A DNA stretch of 64,000 nucleotides from Trachelipus rathkii (taxonomy: Eukaryota; Arthropoda; Malacostraca; Isopoda; Trachelipodidae), in assembly GCA_015478945.1 (NCBI GenBank), contig JABUQX010002232.1, positions 1 to 64,000 of the forward strand, in the 5' to 3' direction. This document shows, piece by piece, positions 37,951 to 47,933 of the stretch (the stretch's first letter is position 1; every line of letters starts with the position of its first letter). The notes beneath the pieces are model-generated. The model searched no databases. It was given only the letters and a program-made list of their open reading frames with translations, and was not told the origin of the DNA. The position numbers and the translations under genes were made by a program.

Positions 37951-40900
37951 TCAGCCCTTCCTCGATACCCTAAGAAACGTCCCTAACGGAATCGACTTCT
38001 CCTATAATATAGATAGGAATAGGAGTAAATAATTTTTAACATATAATCGTTTAAACGTATATAAAATGGATAAAAGTAACATTAAAAATATTTTGATAAA
38101 TAAGTGTTTAAATTTTAAAAAATTAATTAATTTTGTTAAAGGGAATTATCATAATTTTTTTAATTTAGTCTCCTCTAATATTCCGTTTTCTTTAATTAAA
38201 ATATTTTTGAAGGGGTAACTTTCTAGATTTTTTGAAAAGTCTCCGCTGTTTCAGAAAAATCAAAAATGTGGAAAAAAATATGAGTTTGGTATCTTAGATT
38301 AAAAAAAAAATAAAAAATTCCGTTTAGTCGCATTCCTTTAAACACTTTCTTATCGAAATATTTTATTACTCTAGCCAGCTATATGATATACGTTTAAGCA
38401 ACAACTATTTACAGAAATAATTTAAATTTATTCCTAAATATATTATGAGAGAAGTCGACTCGTTTAGTGGCGTTTCATCGGATCTCGGGAATAGATACTA
38501 GTAAGATATTTCGGCGTCGAAATACGTTCAAACCTATTAAAACCCAGCACTCCATTATATAGTATCATTTCAACGGGATCGGTGTCCCTATTTGACGTAA
38601 CCTCGATGTCTAAGTTCCCGATCGCATAATTTTTTTTGGAAAAATTTTTTTTTTTCATCGAGACCTAACAAAATTTTTTTCAGGTTTTGGGAACTTAGAC
38701 ATGGTGGTTACGACACATAGGGAGATCGAGTCCTTAGAAATGTTACTGTTTCATATGCTAATCGCCTCTACTACGTTTAAACGTATTCGGAAACCAAAAT
38801 ATCTAAATATCTAAATATCGGCTCTTTCTAGATACCCGAAGAAAAGCCCCCTACGTAATCGACTTCTCCTATAATATAGATAGGAATAGGAGTAAATAAT
38901 TTTTAACATATAATCGTTTAAACGTATATAAAATGGATAAAAGTAACATTAAAAATATTTTGATAAATAAGTGTTTAAATTTTAAAAAATTAATTAATTT
39001 TGTTAAAGGGAATTATCATAATTTTTTTAATTTAGTCTCCTCTAATATCCCGTTTTCTTTAATTAAAATATTTTTGTAGGGGTAACTTTCTAGATTTTTT
39101 GAAAAGTCACCGCTGTTTCAGAAAAATCAAAAATGTGGAAAAAAATATGAGTTTGGTATCTTAGATTAAAAAAAAATAAAAAATTCCGTTTAGTCGCATT
39201 CCTTTAAACACTTTCTTATCGAAATATTTTATTACTCTAGCCAGCTATATGATATACGTTTAAGCAACAACTATTTACAGAAATAATTTAAATTTATTCC
39301 TAAATATATTATGAGAGAAGTCGACTCGTTTAGTGGCGTTTCATCGGATCTCGGGAATAGATACTAGTAAGATATTTCGGCGTCGAAATACGTTCAAACC
39401 TATTAAAACCCAGCACTCCCTTATATAGTATCATTTCAACGGGATCGGTGTCCCTATTTGACGTAACCTCGATGTCTAAGTTCCCGATCGCATAATTTTT
39501 TTTGGAAAAAATTTTTTTTTTCATCGAGACCTAACAAAATTTTTTTCAGGTTTTGGGAACTTAGACATGGTGGTTACGACACATAGGGAGATCGAGTCCT
39601 TAGAAATGTTACTGTTTCATATGCTAATCGCCTCTACTACGTTTAAACGTATTCGGAAACCAAAATATCTAAATATCAGCCCTTCCTCGATACCCTAAGA
39701 AACGTCCCTAACGGAATCGACTTCTCCTATAATATAGATAGGAATAGGAGTAAATAATTTTAACATATAATCGTTTAAACGTATATAAAATGAAAAGTTT
39801 CCGCGGTTTCAGAAAAATCAAAAATGTGGAAAAAAATATGAGTTTGGTATCTTACGTTAAAAAGCATAAAAATTTCCGTTTAATCGCATTCCTTTAAACA
39901 CTTACTTATCGAAATAATTTATTACTCTAAATTTCTTTGGCACATACGGTTACATAGTAATTGTACATTTCAGAAAGCTCAAAAATGTGGAAAAAAATAT
40001 GAGTTTGGTATCTTAGATTAAAAAAAAATAAAAAATTCCGTTTAGTCGCATTCCTTTAAACACTTTCTTATCGAAATATTTTATTACTCTAGCCAGCTAT
40101 ATGATATACGTTTAAGCAACAACTATTTACAGAAATAATTTAAATTTATTCCTAAATATATTATGAGAGAAGTCGACTCGTTTAGTGGCGTTTCATCGGA
40201 TCTCGGGAATAGATACTAGTAAGATATTTCGGCGTCGAAATACGTTCAAACCTATTAAAACCCAGCACTCCCTTATATAGTATCATTTCAACGGGATCGG
40301 TGTCACTATTTGACGTAACCTCGATGTCTAAGTTCCCGATCGCATAATTTTTTTTTTGGAAAAAATTTTTTTTTTCATCGAGACCTAACAAAAAATTTTT
40401 CAGGTTTTGGGAACTTAGACATGGTGGTTACGACACATAGGGAGATCGAGTCCTTAGAAATGTTACTGTTTCATATGCTAATCGCCTCTACTACGTTTAA
40501 ACGTATTCGGAAACCAAAATATCTAAATATCAGCCCTTCCTCGATACCCTAAGAAACGTCCCTAACGGAATCGACTTCTCCTATAATATAGATAGGAATA
40601 GGAGTAAATAATTTTTAACATATAATCGTTTAAACGTATATAAAATGGATAAAAGTAACATTAAAAATATTTTGATAAATAAGTGTTTAAATTTTAAAAA
40701 ATTAATTAATTTTGTTAAAGGGAATTATCATAATTTTTTTAATTTAGTCTCCTCTAATATTCCGTTTTCTTTAATTAAAATATTTTTGAAGGGGTAACTT
40801 TCTAGATTTTTTGAAAAGTCTCCGCTGTTTCAGAAAAATCAAAAATGTGGAAAAAAAAATATGAGTTTGGTATCTTAGATTAAAAAAAAACATAAAAAAT

Positions 40901-43400
40901 TCCGTTTAGTCGCATTCCTTTAAACACTTTCTTATCGAAATATTTTATTACTCTAGCCAGCTATATGATATACGTTTAAGCAACAACTATTTACAGAAAT
41001 AATTTAAATTTATTCCTAAATATATTATGAGAGAAGTCGACTCGTTTAGTGGCGTTTCATCGGATCTCGGGAATAGATACTAGTAAGATATTTCGGCGTC
41101 GAAATACGTTCAAACCTATTAAAACCCAGCACTCCATTATATAGTATCATTTCAACGGGATCGGTGTCACTATTTGACGTAACCTCGATGTCTAAGTTCC
41201 CGATCGCATAATTTTTTTTTGGAAAAAAAATTTTTTTTTCATCGAGACCTAACAAAAAATTTTTCAGGTTTTGGGAACTTAGACATGGTGGTTACGACAC
41301 ATAGGGTGATCGAGTCCTTAGAAATGTTACTGTTTCATGGGCTAATCGCCTCTACTACGTTTAAACGTATTCGGAAACCAAAATATCTAAATATCAGCCA
41401 TTCCTCGATACCCGATGAAACGTCCCTAACGGAATCGACTTCTCCTATAATATAGATAGGAATAGGAGTAAATAATTTTAACATATAATCGTTTAAACGT
41501 ATATAAAATGAAAAGTTTCCGCGGTTTCAGAAAAATCAAAAATGTGGAAAAAAATATGAGTTTGTTAAAGGGAATTATCATAATTTTTTTAATTTAGTCT
41601 CCTCTAATATCCCGTTTTCTTTAATTAAAATATTTTTGAAGGGGTAACTTTCTAGATTTTTTGTAAAGTCTCCGCTGTTTCAGAAAAATCAAAAATGGGG
41701 GGAAAAAATATGAGTTTGGTATCTTAGATTAAAAAAAAACATAAAAATTTCCGTTTAGTCGCATTCCTTTAAAAACTTTCTTATCGAAATATTTTATTAC
41801 TCTAGCCAGCTATATGATATACGTTTAAGCAACAACTATTTACAGAAATAATTCTAATCTATTCCTAAATATATTATGAGAGAAGTCGACTCGTTTAGTG
41901 GCGTTTCATCGGATCTCGGGAATAGATACTAGTAAGATATTTCGGCGTCGAAATACGTTCAAACCTATTAAAACCCAGCACTCCCTTATATAGTATCATT
42001 TCAACGGGATCGGTGTCCCTATTTGACGTAACCTCGATGTCTAAGTTCCCGATCGCATAATTTTTTTTGGAAAAAAATTTTTTTTTCATCGAGACCTAAC
42101 AAAAAATTTTTCAGGTTTTGGGAACTTAGACATGGTGGTTACGACACATAGGGTGATCGAGTCCTTAGAAATGTTACTGTTTCATGGGCTAATCGCCTCT
42201 ACTACGTTTAAACGTATTCGGAAACCAAAATATCTAAATATCAGCCCTTTCTCGAAACCCTAAGAAACGTCCCTAACGGAATCGACTTCTCCTATAATAT
42301 AGATAGGAATAGGAGTAAATAATTTTTAACATATAATCGTTTAAACGTATATAAAATGGATAAAAGTAACATTAAAAATATTTTGATAAATAAGTGTTTA
42401 AATTTTAAAAAATTAATTACTTTTGTTAAAGGGAATTATCATAATTTTTTTAATCTAGTCTCCTCTAATATCCCGTTTTCTTTAATTAAAATATTTTTGA
42501 AGGGGTAACTTTCTAAATTTTTTGTAAAGTCTCCGCTGTTTCAGAAAAATCAAAAATGGGGGGAAAAAATATGAGTTTGGTATCTTAGATTAAAAAAAAA
42601 CATAAAAATTTCCGTTTAGTCGCATTCCTTTAAAAACTTTCTTATCGAAATATTTTATTACTCTAGCCAGCTATATGATATACGTTTAAGCAACAACTAT
42701 TTACAGAAATAATTTAAATTTATTCCTAAATATATTATGAGAGAAGTCGACTCGTTTAGTGGCGTTTCATCGGATCTCTGGAATAGATACTAGTAAGATA
42801 TTTCGGCGTCGAAATACGTTCAAACCTATTAAAACCCAGCACTCCCTTATATAGTATCATTTCAACGGGATCGGTGTCCCTATTTGACGTAACCTCGATG
42901 TCTAAGTTCCCGATCGCATATTTTTTTTTGGAAAAACATTTTTTTTTCATCGAGACCTAACAAAATTTTTTTCAGGTTTTGGGAACTTAGACATCGAGTT
43001 TACGACACATAAGGAGATCGAGTCCTTAGAAATGTTACTGTTTCAAAGGCTACTCGCCTATACTACGTTCGAACGTTTTCGGAAACCAAATTATCTAGAT
43101 ATCAGCCCATCCTCGATACCCGATGAAACGTCCCTAACGGAATCGACTTCTCCTATAATATCAAACGTATTATAACTCGGTAGTCTTTAATATTTACTTT
43201 TTTAACGTACTTGATTTTTCATTTGGTCGTAACCTTTATGTCTAAGTTCCCGATCGCATATTTTTTTTCAAAATTTTTACAAAATTTATCGAGACTTTTC
43301 AAAATTTTATAATTTTTTTTTTATTTAGTCTCCCCATTAAATCACGCCTTCTTTAATAAAATATTTTTAAGGGTAAAGAAAAAAAAACATTTAACAAACA

Positions 43401-43779
43401 AACCTTTGAATTACGAAAAATGTATCTTAAAATGTTAATATAGTTATACCTAACAATATTTATTATAAAAAACGTGATGTTAGTGGGAACTGAAATAAAA
43501 TTGTTATATTTCTTTCTGGGGATCTAATTATTATTTACGTTTAAAATCTTTTTATCAAAATATTTTTAATTTTTTTTTTCATTAAAGTAAATTTTCACTA
43601 AAGTAATATATAATATAGAAAACGAGAATAATATATATTTAAAAAAGGTGAAATAACTTTAAAAAAATCTTTTTTTTTTATTATAAAACGTTTACAGAAA
43701 TGTCAATTTGGGTTAATTATTTATTCTTTTAATGGTCCCTCAAATTTTTGATTTTCTTTACGCATTTCTTCGATCAAAT
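43401..43779. other. Unique AT-rich sequence after the array
   Basis: No gene seen. It contains poly-A and poly-T runs and, near 43720-43730, TTATTCTTTTAATGG just past the end of the minus-strand MATH-BTB gene. TTTATT complements of AATAAA near 43675-43730 could terminate that gene. Confidence 0.45.
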
Positions 43780-45234
43780 TTAGTAGAAAAACGTTTTCCT
43801 AATCGCTTTACCGAAAAGAACGCGATAATTGGACCTAAAATAGTATTTCGAATGAAAGTCGGCGACGAGTTCTTTGGCATAGGGGTCGTATTTCTTGCAA
43901 AAGTTTTGCCAAATTTTTGCGTTAGCCGTGATATCGCGAAAACGGCATAAAACGAAGTCCTTTATCTCCATATCGAAGTTTCGAATCGAAAATTCTCTCA
44001 TTTTAACGAAATAGTCTAAGCAGTTCTCTTCGTTGAGGACGAAATTAGTCGCGTATATGGCGCACAGGAGCTTAAGCACGTTCAAATCGTAGAGTTGCGC
44101 TAAATTCAAAAGTCCGTGAGTCGTGTCGTTGATGGCGAATAAACCGCTTACTATTTTATCTTCAGGCAAATTCATTCGCCCGGTTTCTAAATAGTAAACG
44201 AACGTTTCGGCCGTGTAGCGGGAAACGGGTTGAGTTATCGCGAGGCGCTTCAACCCCTTATCGTTAATTTTTTCCTTCATCAAAGATATAGCTTCTTGCG
44301 GGCGGATTAAACTTTTCTTCAGATGAAACGTATCACGCTTTGGATCGCGTAGGTGGTTGTGATAGTTGTTGTTTTCGCGCAATCCGTCGAACGTGATAAT
44401 CAACTGATCCGTAAAATACTCGCGCTTATCGGTAGGGGAGTAAAAATCGAAACCGTAAAACCGATCGTCGCTCTTGACAATACGACCGCTATTGCTATTA
44501 CTACTATTACTACTACTACTATTCCCATTAAGGTGACCGCCGATCGCGAGGCTACTGCTACTGCTGTTTTTGGTATGCATACTCTCGTGAAGAGAATCGA
44601 AACTGGCAGTTTCCAGGTTTTTCCCAAAATAATAGCGGAAATCGAAATTTAGAGGAAAGGGAATAACGGGTGTTACGTGTAACTCGGCGCAAATCACGCA
44701 TCTCTTTCCGAGAACTTCCGATAGACAATCCTTTGGAAATATTTGAGTTTTGATGAGCGGTTCGTTTTCGGATAAAGCGTCGTGACGCACAATTTTGTGA
44801 TCCTCTTCGATCGTATCCGCTCCCCGCAAATCCTCATCCAGGAGAGAAAATTTCCACCTAATGTGTAAATCGTGTTCTCCGCGGTTGTGACGGCCGCTTT
44901 TACTTTCAAAAAGATCGAGAGGGTAAGGGGTTTTGACGTAAAATTGTACGAACTCTTGGTGCCGCGGCTCGAAAAGCCGATACTCGTTAAAGCGAGTCAC
45001 GCCTATCTCCCAGGGAGCTTCTTTCGAATTAAAAGACGAAGAAATAATTGAAGGATAAAAAAGACCACTGATCGATGATTCTTCCCCCGCTTTTAAGGAC
45101 AATAATTCTCTAGTGTCTTCGATGGACCAAAAAAATACATTTTTTGCGTAATGGGTGGTACGGGCAGGAACGCAACCTTTAAAACTCGTGATCGTTTGAA
45201 AAAGTTGGTGGTGTCTTAGAGACGTTTTTCCCAT
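43780..45234 (-). CDS. MATH-BTB-BACK protein (SPOP-like architecture), 484 aa
   Basis: Residues about 30-195 fit a MATH domain (VFFWSIED, SSSFNSKEAPWEIGV and the ICAELHVTP strand). An Asn/Ser linker covers 223-250. Residues 255-400 carry the BTB core, clearest in ETFVYYLETGRMNLPED, LLNLAQLYDLNVLKLLCA and the following LNEENCLDYFV. A BACK-like helical stretch follows to about 445. In animals such proteins join substrates (MATH) to Cullin-3 (BTB). A viral copy could redirect ubiquitination (inference). No Kelch repeats are present. Confidence 0.82.
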   Translation of the reverse strand: MGKTSLRHHQLFQTITSFKGCVPARTTHYAKNVFFWSIEDTRELLSLKAGEESSISGLFYPSIISSSFNSKEAPWEIGVTRFNEYRLFEPRHQEFVQFYVKTPYPLDLFESKSGRHNRGEHDLHIRWKFSLLDEDLRGADTIEEDHKIVRHDALSENEPLIKTQIFPKDCLSEVLGKRCVICAELHVTPVIPFPLNFDFRYYFGKNLETASFDSLHESMHTKNSSSSSLAIGGHLNGNSSSSNSSNSNSGRIVKSDDRFYGFDFYSPTDKREYFTDQLIITFDGLRENNNYHNHLRDPKRDTFHLKKSLIRPQEAISLMKEKINDKGLKRLAITQPVSRYTAETFVYYLETGRMNLPEDKIVSGLFAINDTTHGLLNLAQLYDLNVLKLLCAIYATNFVLNEENCLDYFVKMREFSIRNFDMEIKDFVLCRFRDITANAKIWQNFCKKYDPYAKELVADFHSKYYFRSNYRVLFGKAIRKTFFY

Positions 45235-45484
45235 AGCGACGTACTTAGTAGCGATCGAACGCGCCTGACTGAATAATGACTAAATCCTTTAAAAAAAAAC
45301 TAATTAAGAAACACCGATAAATAAATAAACGGATTATTATAAAAGATAAATATCGAATAATAAATAAAATTAAATGAACATAATAATAAATAAATAAAAA
45401 CTGATTGTAAACTAGATAAATAATTTACCTTCACATTTTCGCAAACTTATTTATTTAGCTGCTTTTTTTTTAATCTACAAAAAA

Positions 45485-47752
45485 ATGGAAGAAGGCAATC
45501 TAATGCCCGTTACGAGCGACACTCTTTTCGAACTTTTAGGTGACGCGAAATATTTGCTAAATCCCGATTTTAGCGGCGGCGGCGGCGACAGGAATGGCGT
45601 CGACGGTCTGTCGTCGTCGCATGCTGATGACAGTAATAATAATATTAATAAAAAGTACGATTTAGAGAATGAGAAACGTAAAATGTTTTCTTGGGTGGAA
45701 AATTTAGATTGTTCGTGTAACAAGAAGGAGATAACCGAATTAGTTAAGAAATTCGAAGAAGAAGAAGAAGAAAGCGATCGAGAGGAGTCCGAGGTAAAAA
45801 TAGATCAAACGCGGTTAGGTTCCGGAATATTTCATTTCGTCAAAATGTTGGCCCTGAAAGAATATTTTTCGCACCCAAAAAATCTGTTCCAGTTCATTTC
45901 CGGCGCGACGAAAGAAAAATACGAGTTTTGTCATTGTTTGGAGGAAAACCTCGCGTACGAAATAGAATTGGATGCCATTTCGTGTTTAATTTGCAATTCG
46001 TGTAAGAGGGTCACGTGCCTCAAATGCTTTTATTCTCATTATTGCTCTGAGAGCAACGGGGACAAAGAAAAGGAAACAATTCAACCACCTCAGCCGTCAT
46101 CGTCGTCGTCTTCGAGTAATCGCGATGGCGATGGTGGCGGCGGTGTGAGCTACCAATGCTGCGACGACTTCCGACTTTTTACAATAGACGGTTATTTTAA
46201 GAAGCTCCGGGAAGACCATTCTCGCGTCGATAAAATTGACAGTTTCTATCCGTTATTTTTCGCCGCCTTCGAGTCTATGATTATGAACAATTATCAAGAT
46301 ACGTCGCTTTTCAGAAACCTCATCGTGAAGGACGTGAAGGAGAAACGCTTAGAATATCAAGTTCAAGTCTGCGTAAAAGGAGGCGAAACGGACTGCTTGT
46401 CGTTTTCTCCCGAAACCGATTGTTTAGTAAACGACGCCTGGAAAGGAAATAAGGGCGCCTATAGAATTAAAGACGGCGTCGAGGATTTTTGTTTATGCCG
46501 CGAGCTTTCGTTTTTGCTCAAAACGCGATCGCGACGATGCCTCACCAAGTTATCTCGATTTTCGGTCATCGGTAATTACGCGGTGTTCTTTATCGATTAT
46601 AACGTCCCACTGGTAGATAAGCTCGTCGACGTCCAGGCTGATTTGACCAAAGGTTTCAGTTGTTTAGAAAAAAGGGGCAATGGTAGTAGCCGCAGTCTAA
46701 CGCGAAAAAATCTCGTTAAAAGCAGAAAAATTAAACCCGCCGACCCCGTGGATTCCACGGACGTTCTAAACTCTCTGCTTAGAATGACTAAATCGGCGAT
46801 GAGGAAAAAATCCGCGGCCGAAGGAGGAAGGTTCAAATCCGGAAGTTCTTTTACTACGTACAAAGAAAAATTAGACGAGCAACGAAGGAATATCGATAGT
46901 AGTAGTAGTAGTAACAGTAACAATCTTTACTGCTGCAACGATGAAGACGATATCGTAGACGGGTCAGCCGGAGGCGACGAAAGGTGCGCAGACTACGACA
47001 AGTTATTTATTCACGTAAATTGTTCGTTAGAAGTTGATTTTTACGGTTTTGAAAATATCGTTTCGGATCGAAACACTTTTGACCCAAATTCGCGAGAGCG
47101 CGTTTGCTTTATAAATAATAATAAAAATAATAATGATAGCAATAACAACGACGATCGAGAAACCGGTCTTCAATTTTTTTATTTTTCGGACAAAAACGAG
47201 TATAGGCTTTTGATTCCGCCGATTCTTATAAATGAATCTCGTAATCACGTTCTCGTCCTAAAAGGAATAAACCACAAATTTAATTGCTGCGAATCGCAGC
47301 GTTGTCCCCGTCGGGAGCGGCAGCGGCATCATCATTTTTTCGGGTCGGAAATTACGAAATTCCTCTTAAACGAGATCGAACGCGTGAAATTTTCGAATTC
47401 CAATTTAACCCAAAAAATCACGAAAGAGAATTGCTCTTATCTAAAGAAATTGCTGCAACAATATACCGATATGGATAAAAAATGTTCCGAAAAGAAACAA
47501 CAACAACAACACCGCCGCAGCCGCAAACGATTCGACGACGGTAAAGAAAAGGAGGAAGAAGAGGTAGAGCCAGACGACACCACGGTCATAAGTGGGGTTT
47601 CGGAGGTGGAAGAGCGGGGAGCGGAAACGGCGATGGATTTTGAAGACGGATTTGAAGACTTCAATTACGACGACGATGACGAGAGTGGAAGGGAGACGGA
47701 ATTATCCGCCGAAGGATCGGAAACGATTTACAAAAATTTGTTCATTCATTAA
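45485..47752 (+). CDS. Large acidic protein with a cysteine cluster, 755 aa
   Basis: The N-terminal 110 residues are Gly/Asn/Glu-rich. A compact cluster follows: C149-x-C151, then C167-x2-C170-x2-C173-x4-C178-x2-C181 with H185 and C187. This could bind two zinc ions in a treble-clef, RING or B-box-like fold, but the spacing is not canonical for any of them. Asn, Ser and Gln runs interrupt the middle, and the last 90 residues are strongly acidic. A nuclear regulatory or ubiquitin-related role is possible but unproven. It runs divergently from the MATH-BTB gene, 250 bp apart. Confidence 0.82.
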   Translation: MEEGNLMPVTSDTLFELLGDAKYLLNPDFSGGGGDRNGVDGLSSSHADDSNNNINKKYDLENEKRKMFSWVENLDCSCNKKEITELVKKFEEEEEESDREESEVKIDQTRLGSGIFHFVKMLALKEYFSHPKNLFQFISGATKEKYEFCHCLEENLAYEIELDAISCLICNSCKRVTCLKCFYSHYCSESNGDKEKETIQPPQPSSSSSSSNRDGDGGGGVSYQCCDDFRLFTIDGYFKKLREDHSRVDKIDSFYPLFFAAFESMIMNNYQDTSLFRNLIVKDVKEKRLEYQVQVCVKGGETDCLSFSPETDCLVNDAWKGNKGAYRIKDGVEDFCLCRELSFLLKTRSRRCLTKLSRFSVIGNYAVFFIDYNVPLVDKLVDVQADLTKGFSCLEKRGNGSSRSLTRKNLVKSRKIKPADPVDSTDVLNSLLRMTKSAMRKKSAAEGGRFKSGSSFTTYKEKLDEQRRNIDSSSSSNSNNLYCCNDEDDIVDGSAGGDERCADYDKLFIHVNCSLEVDFYGFENIVSDRNTFDPNSRERVCFINNNKNNNDSNNNDDRETGLQFFYFSDKNEYRLLIPPILINESRNHVLVLKGINHKFNCCESQRCPRRERQRHHHFFGSEITKFLLNEIERVKFSNSNLTQKITKENCSYLKKLLQQYTDMDKKCSEKKQQQQHRRSRKRFDDGKEKEEEEVEPDDTTVISGVSEVEERGAETAMDFEDGFEDFNYDDDDESGRETELSAEGSETIYKNLFIH

Positions 47753-47933
47753 CATCCGGTCGGTGGTTTTTACGCAAAAATATATACATATAATAAATAA
47801 AGGTGATTTTTAAAAAAAATTTGTTCAATCATTAACACCGCTGTGTTTATTCGTTCTTAAAATAAATAAAAAAAATATTATAATATTCGCGTAATTATTA
47901 AAAACCGTATTCATCGAATTTGCAACAGTTCGG

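Larger units (their letters stand above)
30776..43400. repeat. Tandem array of about 850-bp hr-like units with long palindromes
   Basis: About 16 units with centres (GTTCCCGATCGCATAA) near 31000, 31838, 32520, 33370, 34218, 35075, 35911, 36790, 37676, 38618, 39485, 40335, 41197, 42045, 42910 and a partial one at 43248. Each has a left arm from GAAGTCGACTC to GATGTCTAAGTTCCC, a T-rich loop of about 60 bp, and an inverted right arm from GGGAACTTAGACATC to CGACTTCTCC. A spacer of about 420 bp follows, with CGTTTAAACG next to TATATAAAA. Short frames inside are by-products. Such arrays serve as origins and enhancers in baculoviruses and nimaviruses. Confidence 0.93.

Noticed and set aside
32542..42950. 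Recurring 64-78-codon frames on both strands inside the array
   Set aside because: They recur because the repeat recurs, appear on both strands of a palindrome, cross poly-T loops and vary in length with homopolymer changes.
28365..43400. CRISPR array
   Set aside because: Units are about 850 bp with long palindromes and no short spacers; the context is eukaryotic viral.
43780..45234. BTB-Kelch protein
   Set aside because: No Kelch repeats; the partner domain is N-terminal and MATH-like.
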